DNA of 64,000 nucleotides from Streptomyces glomeratus (GTDB lineage: Bacteria > Actinomycetota > Actinomycetes > Streptomycetales > Streptomycetaceae), in contig NZ_JAKEEB010000013.1 in NCBI RefSeq assembly GCF_021462825.1, positions 62,001 through 126,000 on the forward strand, read 5' to 3'. Each line of letters opens with the position of its first letter. Positions within the stretch are counted from its first letter, which is position 1. The translations under genes and the position numbers were made by a program. The notes under the pieces were generated by a model. It made no database searches. It saw only the letters and a program-made list of their open reading frames with translations, and was not told the DNA's origin. This document shows, piece after piece, positions 7,305 through 16,773 of this stretch.

Positions 7305-10300
7305 TCAGGCGTCGGCGAAGGCCGGCGCCGTCGCACCCGTGTGCCCCTTCCGCTCGCCCAGCGGATCGCCCTGGGCTTCCCGCTCCACCATCGCGCGCAA
7401 CGGCCCGTCCACAGCGGCGAGTTCCTCGTACGGGCCGCGCTGGACCACCCGGCCCTCCGCGAGCACGACCACCTCGTCGACCGTCTCCAGGCCGGCCAGC
7501 CGATGGGTGATGAGCACCGTCGTACGTCCCTCCGTGGCGGCCAGCAGATCCGCCGTGAGCGCGTCCGCCGTCGGCAGGTCGAGGTGCTCGGCGGGTTCGT
7601 CGAGGACAAGGACGGGGAAGTCGGCGAGCAGGGCACGGGCCAGCGCCAGCCGCTGACGCTGGCCGCCGGACAGCCGGGCTCCGTGCTCGCCGATCAGCGT
7701 GTCGAGGCCGTCGGGCAGCCCGTCGGCCCAGTCCAGCAGCCGCGCCCGCGCCAGCGCCTCCCGCACCTGCCCCTCGCTCGCGTCCTTCCGCGCGAGCAGC
7801 AGGTTCTCCCGCACCGAACTGTCGAAGAGATGCGCGTCCTGAGCACACAGTCCGACCACCCGCCGTACCTGGTCGCCGTCGAGCGCACGGGCGTCCGTCC
7901 CACCCAGCGTGTACGTGCCGGCGGCCGGGTCCAGGAAGCGCAGCAGCACCTGCGCGAGTGTCGTCTTGCCCGCCCCCGACGGGCCGACCACGGCGATTCG
8001 ACGGCCCTGTTCGAGGGTCAGCCCGAGTCCGGTGAGCGCGTCGCGCTGCTGCCCCTCGTGGCGGGTCGTCAGCCCTTCGAGAACGAGCGGGAAGGGTGAC
8101 GACGGCGGCGGCAGCGGCCGCTCCGGCTCACGGACGGGCTCCGGGGCATCCAGCACCTCGTACACGCGCTCGGCGCTCCGGCGCACCCGTTGCCGGTGCT
8201 GCACGGCGAGCGGCAGCCCCAGCACCGCCTCGAACGCGGCAAGCGGGGTGAGTACCACGACGGCCATGGTGACGCCGCCGAGCCGTCCGTCAGCCACGGC
8301 CTGCGCACCCACTAGGGCCGCGCCCGCGACGGTCAGCCCGGTGACAAGCGCGGTGAGCCCACCGCCCAGCGCGGTGGCGGTGGCGCCGCGGGAGGCGATG
8401 CGGGTGAGCACCCCGTCGGCCCGCCGCACCTCTTCGGTCCGCGCGGGCAGCGCACCGGCGACCGTCAACTCGGCGGTCCCCGTGAGGAGATCGGTCACCC
8501 GGGTCGCCAGCACTCCCCGGGCGGGCGCCAGTGCACGCTCCGCCCGGCGCGCCACGGCACCGGTCACCAGGGGTACGCCGACCCCGGCGGCCAGCAGCCC
8601 TGCGGCCAGGACGGCACCGGCCTCCGGCAGCAGCCAGGCCGTGAAGCCGACCGCACCCGCCGAGACGACCAGCGCGGCGCACGCGGGCAACAGCCAGCGC
8701 AGCCAGTAGTCCTGTAGCGCGTCCACGTCGGCGACGAGCCGCGACAGCAGGTCGCCGCGCCGGGTCGTGCGCAGACCGGCCGGTGCGAGCCGTTCCAGTC
8801 GCCGGTAGACGGCGACCCGGGTGTCGGCCAGCATCCGCAGCACGGTGTCGTGCGACACGAGCCGCTCCGCGTAACGGAAGACGGCGCGTCCGATGCCGAA
8901 CGCCCGCGTGGCCGTCACGGCGAGCATCAAGTACAGCACCGGCGGCTGCTGAGAGGCCCGCGAGATCAGCCATCCTGAGGTGGCCATCAACCCGACGGCG
9001 CTTCCGAGCGCGAGGCTGCCGAGCAGCAGGGCGAGCGTCAGCCGCCCCCGGCGGGGGCCTGCCGTCGCGCGGACCCGGGCGAGCACCCCGACGCGTCCCT
9101 GCGGTGAGGGAAGGGGTGGCCGTTCGCCGGGGGTCTTGGGCGCCTCGGGCATCCGAGGGCGGGGCAGTGGCACGGCTCCGGAGCGCAGAGGACCGTTCGC
9201 CGCACAGTCCTCCGCGTCCAGGCGGACGATCCGGTCGGCAATCCCGAGCAGCGCAGGGCGGTGCACGACCAGCAGTACCGTCCGCCCGGCCGCCAGCCGG
9301 CGCACCGCCTCCACGACCTCCGCCTCGGTCGCCCCGTCCAGGGACGCGGTCGGCTCGTCGAGCAGCAGCACCGGCCGGTCGGCGAGAAACGCCCGTGCCA
9401 GGGCCAGCCGTTGACGCTGGCCCGCGGAGAGCCCTGCACCCTCCTCGCCGAGCACGGTGTCGGCCCCGGCGGGCAGCGCGTCCACGAACTCCAGCGCACC
9501 GGCGTCGGCCAGCGCCCTCCGCACCGCCGCGTCCTCCGCGTCGGGTCGTGCCATACGGACGTTCTCGGCGATGGTCCCCGCATACAGATGCGGTCGCTGC
9601 GGCACCCAGGCGATCCGCGAGCGCCAGTCCTCGAGATCGGCGGAGGCGAGATCGACTCCCCCGATCCGTACGCGCCCCTCGGTGGGCGGCACAAATCCCA
9701 GGAGAACGCTCAGCAACGTCGACTTCCCCGCGCCGCTCGGTCCGACGAGGGCGACCGTCTCTCCCGGTGCGACCTTCAGGGACAGTGCGGACACCGCGTC
9801 GGACGACCGTCCGGGGTAGCGCACGGTCAGGCCTTCGAAGGCGATCTCCCCGTGGGGGAGGCGCCGCGTCCCCGAGGCCGGTACCGGTGTCTCCAGCACC
9901 GTGAAAATCTCCTCGGCTGCGGAGAGTCCCTCCACAGCCGCGTGGTACTGAGTGCCGACCTGACGCAGCGGCAGATACGCCTCCGGTGCGAGCACCAGGA
10001 TGACCAGCCCGATGTACAGGTCCATATCGCCGTGGACCAGCCGCATGCCGATGGTCACCGCGACGAGTGCGACCGAGATCGTGGCCAGCAGCTCGAGCGC
10101 GAAGGACGACAGGAAGGCGATCCGCAGGGTGCGCATGGTCGCCTGCCGGTACTCGCCGGTGATCTTTTTGATCGACTCCGCCTGCGCCTTGGCCCGGCCG
10201 AACACCTTCAGGGTCGGGAGTCCGGCGACCACGTCGAGGAAGTGCCCGGACAGCCTGGAGAGCAGGCGCCACTGGCGATCCATCTGGGAGCGCGTGGCCC

Positions 10301-10838
10301 AGCCGATGAGAATCATGAAGAGCGGGATCAGTGGCAGCGTGGCGGCGATGATCGCCGCCGACACCCAGTCCTCGGTGACGATCCGCGCGAGCACGGCCAC
10401 CGGCACGACGACCGCGAGTCCCAGCTGCGGCAGATAGCGCGAGAAGTAGTCGTCGAGGGCGTCGACTCCTCGCGTGGCCAGGGCGACCAGCGACCCGGTC
10501 CGCTGGGCGCTCAGCCATCCGGGACCGAGCGCCCCCGCACGTTCCAGCAGCCGCCTCCGCAGTTCGGACTTCACCGCCGCGCCGGCTCGATGGGCGGCGA
10601 GTTCCGTGAGCCACGAGACCAGTGCACGACCCACCGCGACGGCCGCCAGAAGCAGCAGCGGGGTACCCAGCGCGGCAACCGAGTCATGGTGCTGGAAGGC
10701 GCCGACCACCACCCGGGCGATCAGCATCGCCTGGGCGATGACCAGTGCCGCTCCGACGACGCCCAGGCCGATGACCGCTACGAGGAAGAAGCGGGTGGCG
10801 CGCGCGTACTGGAGGAGACGGGGATCGATCGGTTTCAC
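7305..10838 (-). CDS. cydCD: CydCD: fused heterodimeric ABC exporter for cytochrome bd assembly
   Basis: One polypeptide of 1,177 residues replacing the separate CydD and CydC subunits of E. coli, which export glutathione/cysteine-type thiols and are needed to build cytochrome bd. Each half has a six-helix membrane domain followed by an ATPase: the first with GPSGAGKSTL, LSAGQRQRLALARAF and LLLDEPTASLD; the second with GPSGAGKTTL, LSGGQRQRLALARAL and LVLDEPAEHLD. The protein should start MKPIDPRLLQ, from the GTG at 10838. That GTG is the centre of a perfect parS site, and AGGGG lies upstream. The gene follows cydB on the same strand and is presumably under Rex control. Confidence 0.93.
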   Translation of the reverse strand: MKPIDPRLLQYARATRFFLVAVIGLGVVGAALVIAQAMLIARVVVGAFQHHDSVAALGTPLLLLAAVAVGRALVSWLTELAAHRAGAAVKSELRRRLLERAGALGPGWLSAQRTGSLVALATRGVDALDDYFSRYLPQLGLAVVVPVAVLARIVTEDWVSAAIIAATLPLIPLFMILIGWATRSQMDRQWRLLSRLSGHFLDVVAGLPTLKVFGRAKAQAESIKKITGEYRQATMRTLRIAFLSSFALELLATISVALVAVTIGMRLVHGDMDLYIGLVILVLAPEAYLPLRQVGTQYHAAVEGLSAAEEIFTVLETPVPASGTRRLPHGEIAFEGLTVRYPGRSSDAVSALSLKVAPGETVALVGPSGAGKSTLLSVLLGFVPPTEGRVRIGGVDLASADLEDWRSRIAWVPQRPHLYAGTIAENVRMARPDAEDAAVRRALADAGALEFVDALPAGADTVLGEEGAGLSAGQRQRLALARAFLADRPVLLLDEPTASLDGATEAEVVEAVRRLAAGRTVLLVVHRPALLGIADRIVRLDAEDCAANGPLRSGAVPLPRPRMPEAPKTPGERPPLPSPQGRVGVLARVRATAGPRRGRLTLALLLGSLALGSAVGLMATSGWLISRASQQPPVLYLMLAVTATRAFGIGRAVFRYAERLVSHDTVLRMLADTRVAVYRRLERLAPAGLRTTRRGDLLSRLVADVDALQDYWLRWLLPACAALVVSAGAVGFTAWLLPEAGAVLAAGLLAAGVGVPLVTGAVARRAERALAPARGVLATRVTDLLTGTAELTVAGALPARTEEVRRADGVLTRIASRGATATALGGGLTALVTGLTVAGAALVGAQAVADGRLGGVTMAVVVLTPLAAFEAVLGLPLAVQHRQRVRRSAERVYEVLDAPEPVREPERPLPPPSSPFPLVLEGLTTRHEGQQRDALTGLGLTLEQGRRIAVVGPSGAGKTTLAQVLLRFLDPAAGTYTLGGTDARALDGDQVRRVVGLCAQDAHLFDSSVRENLLLARKDASEGQVREALARARLLDWADGLPDGLDTLIGEHGARLSGGQRQRLALARALLADFPVLVLDEPAEHLDLPTADALTADLLAATEGRTTVLITHRLAGLETVDEVVVLAEGRVVQRGPYEELAAVDGPLRAMVEREAQGDPLGERKGHTGATAPAFADA

Positions 10839-10845
10839 GTGAAAC
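10832..10845. other. parS: parS site (perfect)
   Basis: GTTTCACGTGAAAC, the 14-bp palindromic ParB-binding site of Streptomyces. The central GTG on the minus strand is the start codon of cydCD, so site and start coincide. It pairs with the next site 38 bp away, giving perfect 19-bp arms (10832-10850 with 10865-10883). Confidence 0.92.
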
Positions 10846-10869
10846 ACCCCTTCGGAAAGGGGTGGGGGT

Positions 10870-10883
10870 GTTTCACGTGAAAC
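10870..10883. other. parS: parS site (perfect)
   Basis: GTTTCACGTGAAAC in the cydB-cydCD gap, 38 bp from the site at 10832. Between the two is a smaller hairpin CACCCC/GGGGTG at 10845-10864. Confidence 0.92.
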
Positions 10884-10900
10884 ACCCCCACCCACCGGAC

Positions 10901-11920
10901 TCAGTGCACGGCGCCGGCAGCCGCGTCGGCGGCGATGTGCTGGGTTCCGATGCGCTTGCGGAACACCCAGTAGGTCCAGCCCTGGTAGAGCATGACGATC
11001 GGAGTGGCGATGGCCGCGCACCAGGTCATGATCTTCAGGGTGTAGGGGCTCGATGAGGCGTTGCTCACCGTCAGGCTCCACTCGGCGTTGAGCGTGGACG
11101 GCATGACGTTCGGAAAGAGCGTCAGGAAGAGCATTGCGACCGCCGCCACGATGGTGACGCCGGAGAGCGCGAACGCCCATCCCTCACGCCCGGCCTGGTT
11201 GGCCATGAGCGCCGCGACGAGAGCGCCGACCGCCACCACCAGGGCGACCAGGCTCTTGCCATCACCCTGTTCGACCTGAGCCCAGCCGAGGAAGAGCAGC
11301 GCCACCACGGCGGTCACCAGTCCGGCCACCAGGGCCAGCCTCCGTGCCCGACGCCGGATGTCCCCGACGGTCTTGAGCGCCGTGAAGACCGCTCCGTGGA
11401 AGGTGAACAGGGCCAAGGTCACCAGTCCGCCGAGGAGCGCGAAGGGATTGAGCAGATCCCAGATGTTGCCCACGTACTCGAGATGCCGGTCGATCTTCAC
11501 CCCCCGGACGATGTTGCCGAAGGCCACCCCCCACAGGAACGCCGGGATCAGCGAGGTCCAGAAGATCGCGGTCTCCCAGTTGCGCTGCCAGCTCTCCTCG
11601 GGCCGCTTCGCCCGGTACTCGAAGGCGACACCGCGCACGATCAGGCAGACCAGAATGGCCAGCAGCGGCAGGTAGAACCCGGAGAAGAGGGTCGCGTACC
11701 ACTCGGGGAACGCGGCGAAGGTCGCGCCGCCCGCGCTGAGCAGCCATACCTCGTTGCCGTCCCAGACGGGGCCGATCGTGTTGATCAGTACCCGCCGTTC
11801 GGGCCGGTTGCGGGCCAGCAGCTTGGTGAGGATGCCGACCCCGAAGTCGAAGCCCTCCAGGAAGAAGTAGCCGGTCCAGAGAACCGCGATGAGGACGAAC
11901 CAGACGTCGTGAAGTTGCAT
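10901..11920 (-). CDS. cydB: Cytochrome bd oxidase subunit II
   Basis: Membrane subunit of the quinol oxidase, 339 residues, with about eight hydrophobic helices. It starts MQLHDVWFVLIAVLWTGYFF and carries the family's EGFDFGVGIL segment right after the first helix, and the GNEVWLL block. CydB holds no haem itself but stabilises CydA. The ATG at 11920 lies 20 bp after the cydA stop, with GAGGGAG upstream. It ends with an Ala-rich tail before the double parS site and cydCD. Confidence 0.95.
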   Translation of the reverse strand: MQLHDVWFVLIAVLWTGYFFLEGFDFGVGILTKLLARNRPERRVLINTIGPVWDGNEVWLLSAGGATFAAFPEWYATLFSGFYLPLLAILVCLIVRGVAFEYRAKRPEESWQRNWETAIFWTSLIPAFLWGVAFGNIVRGVKIDRHLEYVGNIWDLLNPFALLGGLVTLALFTFHGAVFTALKTVGDIRRRARRLALVAGLVTAVVALLFLGWAQVEQGDGKSLVALVVAVGALVAALMANQAGREGWAFALSGVTIVAAVAMLFLTLFPNVMPSTLNAEWSLTVSNASSSPYTLKIMTWCAAIATPIVMLYQGWTYWVFRKRIGTQHIAADAAAGAVH

Positions 11921-11940
11921 GAGGTGAGCGCTCCCTCGGC

Positions 11941-13449
11941 CTAGTAGGAGAAGGCCATCGGCTTGTCGGCGTCCCGGGAGTCGCCGCCGATCCTGGTGGG
12001 CGGGTGGAGATCGGACTCGGTGAGCTCCGGCGGTCCGGCCTTGACGTACTTCGCCAGCAGCTTGACCTCGATAACCGCGAGGATCGCGTAGAGCAGCGTG
12101 AACACGGTCATGGAGGTGATGACCTCACCCTGGGAGACCCCGGGGGAGACCGCGTCCCGGGTACGCAGCACGCCGTAGACGACCCACGGCTGACGGCCCA
12201 TCTCGGTGAAGATCCAGCCCCAGGAGTTGGCGATGAGCGGGAACCCCAGGGTTCCTATCGCGATGCGCCAGTACCACGTGGTGAGCACCGGGCCGAGGGC
12301 CTTGTTCCTGAAGAGGACAAGATGCGGCACCTCGTCCTCACCGACCCGCAGATGCGGGGGCAGCAGGCACTTCTTGCGGGTGAGCCAGAGGCCGGCCAGA
12401 CCCAGGGCGAAGGACGCCATTCCGAAGCCGATCATCCAGCGGAAGCCCCAGAAGGTGACGGGGATGATGGGGCGGTAGTCGCCGGGGCCGTATTGCTGCT
12501 GCTCCGCCTTGTTGGTGTCGTTGATGCCCGGGACATACGAACCGAAGTCGTCGTCGGCGAGGAAGGACAGCACGCCGGGCACGGACAGCTCGACGGAGTT
12601 GTGGCCCTTGCTCACATCGCCGTAGGCGAAGATCGAGAACGGCGCGGAGTCCTGGCCGTCCCAGAGCGCCTCGGCGGCGGCCATCTTCATCGGCTGCTGC
12701 TTGAACATCACCTTGCCGAGCAGGTCACCGCTGACCGCGGTGAGCAGACCGGCTATGACCACGGTGACCAGGCCCAGCCGCAGCGACGTCTTCATCACGG
12801 TGACGTGCTTCTTGCGGCGCAGGTGGTAGGCGGCGATACCGACCATGAACGCGCCACCCGTGAGGAAGGACGCGGTCAGGGTGTGGAAGGCCTGGGTGAG
12901 CGCGGTGTTCTGCGTGAGGACGTGCCAGAAGTCGGTGAGCTCGGCGCGCCCCTTCGCGTTGTTGATCCGGTAGCCGACCGGGTGCTGCATCCAGGAGTTG
13001 GCCGCGAGGATGAAGTACGCCGACAGGATCGTGCCTATGGAGACCATCCAGATGCAGGCGAGGTGGAGCTTCTTCGGCAGCTTGTCCCAGCCGAAGATCC
13101 ACAGCCCGATGAAGGTCGACTCGAAGAAGAAGGCTATGAGGGCTTCGAACGCGAGCGGCGCCCCGAAGACATCGCCGACGAAGCGCGAGTAGTCGGACCA
13201 GTTCATGCCGAACTGGAACTCCTGGACGATGCCCGTGACCACGCCCATCGCGATGTTGATCAGGAACAGCTTGCCCCAGAACTTGGTCGCCCGGAGGTAC
13301 TTCTCCTTCTCCGTCCGCACCCAGGCGGTCTCGAGGCCGGCCGTCAGCGCGGCGAGCGAGATCGTCAGCGGGACGAACAGAAAGTGGTAGACGGTGGTGA
13401 TGCCGAACTGCCAGCGCGCCAGGGTCTCCGGCGCCAAGGCCAGGTCCAC
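11941..13449 (-). CDS. cydA: Cytochrome bd oxidase subunit I
   Basis: Catalytic subunit of the oxygen-scavenging bd-type quinol oxidase, 502 residues, carrying haems b558, b595 and d. Visible are the N-terminal RWQFGITTVYHFLFVPLTI with the conserved haem-ligand His, the GRQPWVVYGVLRT motif typical of the Q-loop side, and the long periplasmic loop. Translation starts at a GTG at 13449 with a strong AAGGAG upstream. First gene of cydA-cydB-cydCD; a perfect Rex operator lies 85 bp upstream, so expression should rise when NADH/NAD+ rises, as known for cydABCD in S. coelicolor. Confidence 0.96.
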   Translation of the reverse strand: MDLALAPETLARWQFGITTVYHFLFVPLTISLAALTAGLETAWVRTEKEKYLRATKFWGKLFLINIAMGVVTGIVQEFQFGMNWSDYSRFVGDVFGAPLAFEALIAFFFESTFIGLWIFGWDKLPKKLHLACIWMVSIGTILSAYFILAANSWMQHPVGYRINNAKGRAELTDFWHVLTQNTALTQAFHTLTASFLTGGAFMVGIAAYHLRRKKHVTVMKTSLRLGLVTVVIAGLLTAVSGDLLGKVMFKQQPMKMAAAEALWDGQDSAPFSIFAYGDVSKGHNSVELSVPGVLSFLADDDFGSYVPGINDTNKAEQQQYGPGDYRPIIPVTFWGFRWMIGFGMASFALGLAGLWLTRKKCLLPPHLRVGEDEVPHLVLFRNKALGPVLTTWYWRIAIGTLGFPLIANSWGWIFTEMGRQPWVVYGVLRTRDAVSPGVSQGEVITSMTVFTLLYAILAVIEVKLLAKYVKAGPPELTESDLHPPTRIGGDSRDADKPMAFSY

Positions 13450-13533
13450 GTCGTCTTCTCCTTACGTCGCCGTGGTCACAAGCGGCAGCTTGCCCCCATT
13501 TGTCACACACATCAGGAGCAATCCGGGCGCGTT

Positions 13534-13549
13534 TGTGAACGCGTTCACA
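13534..13549. promoter_or_regulatory. Rex redox operator of cydABCD
   Basis: TGTGAACGCGTTCACA is a perfect 16-bp palindrome and an exact match to the Rex operator pattern TGTGAAC-N2-3-TTCACA. It lies 85 bp before the cydA start, where Rex is known to repress cydABCD in S. coelicolor and to release DNA when NADH accumulates under low oxygen. Confidence 0.92.
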
Positions 13550-13684
13550 TTCACAAGCAATTATGGCGCATACAGGTTCGAGGTTGAACAGGTGGGGGGT
13601 CCCTAAGAGGGGATCTCCAAGAGGGGGCTCAAAGAGGGCCCATCGGCCCCGGGCGCCTGCCGGCTTGAGGCGCGCATGCAAAGA

Positions 13685-13710
13685 GGCGGGCCGCCGTCCG
13701 GCGGCCCGCC
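13685..13710 (-). terminator. Stem-loop terminator of hisC-like gene
   Basis: GGCGGGCCGCC - gtcc - GGCGGCCCGCC forms an 11-bp stem with a 4-base loop, 22 bp past the stop of the minus-strand aminotransferase gene. No strong T-run follows, which is usual in streptomycetes. Confidence 0.75.
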
Positions 13711-13731
13711 TACCTGTCTGACCCCGGGGGC

Positions 13732-14811
13732 CTAGAGCTTGCTGCGGAAGCTCTCCGCCACCTTCACCAAGATGTCATTCGCCTCGGACTCACCGATCGT
13801 GACCCGCACCCCTTCACCCGGGAACGGTCGCACGACCACGCCGGCCTGCTCGCAGGCGGCCGCGAAGTCGACCGTGCGCTCCCCCAGCCGCAGCCACACG
13901 AAGTTCGCCTGGGTCTCGGGGACCGTCCAGCCCTGGCCGCGCAGTGCGTCGACCACGCGTGTGCGCTCGCACACCAGCGAGCCGACCCGGCCCAGCAGTT
14001 CGTCCTCCGCGCGCAGGGAGGCGACCGCCGCCACCTGCGCCAGCTGACTCACACCGAAGGGCACCGCCGTCTTGCGCAGCGCAGCCGCCACCGGCTCATG
14101 GGCGATCGCGAAACCGACACGCAGCCCGGCGAGGCCGTACGCCTTGGAGAAGGTACGCAGCACGCAGACGTTCGGCCGCTCGCGGTACAGCTCGACGCCG
14201 TCCGGAACCTGAACGTCACGAATGAACTCCCGGTACGCCTCGTCCAGCACCACCAGCACATCGCTCGGCACCCGGTCGAGGAAGCGCTCCAGCTCGGCCC
14301 GGCGCACGACCGTGCCGGTCGGGTTGTTGGGGTTGCAGACGAAGATCAGCCGCGTCCGGTCCGTGATCGCGTCCGCCATCGCGTCGAGGTCGTGCACCTC
14401 TCCCTGGGTCAGCGGCACCTGCACCGAGGTGGCGCCGCTGATCTGCGTGATGATCGGGTACGCCTCGAAGGACCGCCAGGCGTAGATCACCTCGTCGCCC
14501 GGGCCGCTCGTGGCCTGCAGCAGCTGCTGGGCGACACCGACCGAGCCCGTGCCGGTCGCGAGGTGGGACTGCGGCACACCGAAACGCTCCGACAGCTCGG
14601 ACATCAGCCCCGTGCACGCCATGTCGGGGTAGCGGTTGAACGACCCGGCCGCCTCGGTCACGCTCTCCATCACGCCCGGCAGCGGCGGGTACGGATTCTC
14701 GTTCGAGGACAGCTTGTAGGCCACCGGGCCGCCGGATGCCGCAGGCTTGCCGGGCCGGTAGGTGGGGATACCGTCCAGCTCGGCACGCAGCCTCGGGCTC
14801 GTCTCGCTCAC
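13732..14811 (-). CDS. hisC: Histidinol-phosphate-type aminotransferase (PLP fold I)
   Basis: PLP enzyme of 359 residues in the HisC subfamily of aspartate aminotransferase-like proteins. It has KLSSNENPYPPLP near the N-terminus, the PLP-contact blocks FVCNPNNPTGT and VVLDEAYREF, the Schiff-base Lys in RTFSKAYGLAGLRVG, and the terminal Arg in GEGVRVTIG. It is outside a his operon (no hisD or hisB next to it), so it could be the second copy, acting on aromatic amino acids (a Pat-like role) instead of histidinol phosphate. Transcribed toward the cydA promoter region, with its own terminator. Confidence 0.82.
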   Translation of the reverse strand: MSETSPRLRAELDGIPTYRPGKPAASGGPVAYKLSSNENPYPPLPGVMESVTEAAGSFNRYPDMACTGLMSELSERFGVPQSHLATGTGSVGVAQQLLQATSGPGDEVIYAWRSFEAYPIITQISGATSVQVPLTQGEVHDLDAMADAITDRTRLIFVCNPNNPTGTVVRRAELERFLDRVPSDVLVVLDEAYREFIRDVQVPDGVELYRERPNVCVLRTFSKAYGLAGLRVGFAIAHEPVAAALRKTAVPFGVSQLAQVAAVASLRAEDELLGRVGSLVCERTRVVDALRGQGWTVPETQANFVWLRLGERTVDFAAACEQAGVVVRPFPGEGVRVTIGESEANDILVKVAESFRSKL

Positions 14812-14947
14812 CGCAGTCCTCCTCGCACACGCACCGGCTCATGACCACCACCGGCTTCCAATGCTTCTCACCTTATGAGGATTCGGCGCCCCTGCGAATG
14901 GGGTGTGTACAACCGCTTCCGTCTCCGCGGCGCCGTCCAGGAAACCG

Positions 14948-15113
14948 GGCGCATCACCGTACGCACCCGAGCGCATCACCGTACGGACCCCGGGCGCGTC
15001 ACCGTACGAACCCCGAGCACATCACCGACGAACCCGAGCGCACCGTATGAACCCGAGGATCACCCCGTACGCCCCCGGGCGCATCGCCGCACGAACCCGG
15101 ACGCATCACCACA
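14948..15113. repeat. Degenerate ~22-bp tandem repeat, about 7.5 copies
   Basis: Units resembling GCGCATCACCGTACGAACCCCG repeat head to tail: copies 1-3 are 23 bp and nearly intact, copies 4 and 5 have lost a few bases, copies 6-8 are more diverged. They lie in the 581-bp gap between the divergent hisC-like and lacI-type genes. Short frames run through in all directions but none has a start with a ribosome site, so I regard it as noncoding. A further decayed copy may lie near 15133-15162. The rest of the gap (to 15392) shows no gene. Confidence 0.75.
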
Positions 15114-15392
15114 GGAAGGCGCACGCATCGGGGGGCGCGTCACCCTTTGTCGTACGCGCCGGTGGCTCACGCCGTGGCGCGCATCCCTCGTGAAGGTGAG
15201 TTGAGACCTCTTCGAAATATGGCGAACTTGGCAGGCTCATGCGTGCCGACACGTCACGTACTGACCTCGCGACGTTCAACTACCTTGCATTCGAAGGAAT
15301 TTCACTACCTCCTGCCGTGCAGAAACGTGCCTGTCAACGCGTGCATATGCGTCCGCACTACCCCACCGCATGAGCCCTACTATCGGCTCGCC

Positions 15393-16505
15393 ATGACAGC
15401 AGCAGGGAAGCACCAGGTGAGCCGCGCGGAGACCTCCCGCCGAGGCAGCCGGCCGGGCCGGGCGGGCATCAGAGACGTGGCCGCCGCCGCCGGAGTCTCC
15501 ATCACGACCGTCTCCGACGCTCTCAACGGCAAGGGCCGGCTGCCGGACGCCACCCGACGCCATGTCCGCGAGGTCGCCGACCGGCTGGGCTATCGGCCCT
15601 CCGCCGCCGCCCGCACCCTCCGCACCGGCAAGTCGGGGCTGATCGGCCTGACCGTGACCACGTACGGGGATGAACCTTTCACCTTCACCGAGTTCGCGTA
15701 CTTCGCGGAGATGGCGAGGGCCGCCACCTCCGCGGCGCTCGCCCGGGGCTACGCCCTGGTCATCCTGCCCGCGACCTCGCGCCACGACGTCTGGTCCAAC
15801 GTCGCCCTGGACGGCACGGTCGTCATCGATCCGTCCGACCAGGACCCGGTGGTCAGCGAGCTGGTCCGGCAGGGGTTACCGGTCGTCTCCGACGGCCGGC
15901 CGGCCGGCTCCCTCCCCGTCACCGCCTGGGTGGACAACGACCACGAGGCCGCGGTCCTCGGCATCCTCGATCATCTGGCCGCCGCCGGCGCCCGCCGTAT
16001 CGGACTGCTGACCGGCACCACGACGGACACGTACACCCATCTGTCCACGACCGCCTACCTGAACTGGTGCGAGCGCGTCGGACAGGATCCCGTCTACGAG
16101 GCCTATCCCGCCCACGACCCGTGCGCGGGCACCGTCGCCGCCGACCGGCTGCTGGCCCGCCCCGACCGCCCCGACGCGGTCTACGGACTCTTCGACCCGA
16201 ACGGCACCGATCTGCTGGCGGCCGCCCGCCGCTACGGACTGCGCGTCCCCGAGGACCTGCTGCTCGTCTGCTGCAGCGAGTCCGCCGTGTACGCGAACAC
16301 CGAGCCGCCCGTCACGACGCTCTCCCTCAAACCGCGCCGGATCGGTACCGCCGTGGTCCAGCTCCTCATCGACGCCATCGAGGGAATCGAGTCGGACCAG
16401 CCGGTCGAGCAGGTCATACCGACGGAGCTGATCGTGCGCACCTCGTCCCAGCGGCGTCAGCCCCGCACCACGGTCAGCCCGCCCCGGTCGCCCGAGCAGG
16501 GATAG
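15393..16505 (+). CDS. LacI-family transcriptional regulator
   Basis: DNA-binding repressor/activator of 370 residues. The N-terminal helix-turn-helix is at about 26-46 (IRDVAAAAGVSITTVSDALN), followed by the hinge region with RPSAAARTLRTG and a periplasmic-binding-like effector domain containing GLLTG, DAVYG and the C-terminal TTLSLKP block. The frame is open from 15147 but the ATG at 15393 gives the normal spacing before the HTH. The neighbours are not sugar-transport genes, so the effector is unknown; a standalone LacI like this is often global or autoregulated. Confidence 0.88.
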   Translation: MTAAGKHQVSRAETSRRGSRPGRAGIRDVAAAAGVSITTVSDALNGKGRLPDATRRHVREVADRLGYRPSAAARTLRTGKSGLIGLTVTTYGDEPFTFTEFAYFAEMARAATSAALARGYALVILPATSRHDVWSNVALDGTVVIDPSDQDPVVSELVRQGLPVVSDGRPAGSLPVTAWVDNDHEAAVLGILDHLAAAGARRIGLLTGTTTDTYTHLSTTAYLNWCERVGQDPVYEAYPAHDPCAGTVAADRLLARPDRPDAVYGLFDPNGTDLLAAARRYGLRVPEDLLLVCCSESAVYANTEPPVTTLSLKPRRIGTAVVQLLIDAIEGIESDQPVEQVIPTELIVRTSSQRRQPRTTVSPPRSPEQG

Positions 16506-16773
16506 CCCGTCGGTGAGCCACGGGTGGCGCACAGGCCGCCCGGGAGGGTGACGCGCTGGTTTCCCGCGGGCGGGTGACGTGCCTGGTCGCAGCAGGGAAA
16601 GCCCCGCCCATTTAGGGCGAAAGCCGCGGTGACCGGTGGTCCTTCCCCGATTCACCACCCCTGGGTCATCACATGGCGCGATCCGCATTCCTATGATGGG
16701 CCCACGACACCGCGGACCGCTGCGACCAGGCAGTCCGATGCGGTGCAGATGCGGCGCGATGGTGGAGGGGTCG

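Noticed and set aside
9261..10880. Plus-strand open frame of 539 codons
   Set aside because: It is an antisense shadow of cydCD with Arg/Gly/His-rich filler and no motifs; long antisense frames are normal in GC-rich DNA.
12004..13587. Plus-strand open frame of 527 codons
   Set aside because: Antisense shadow of cydA, rich in Gly, Glu, Asp and Arg without any recognisable domain.
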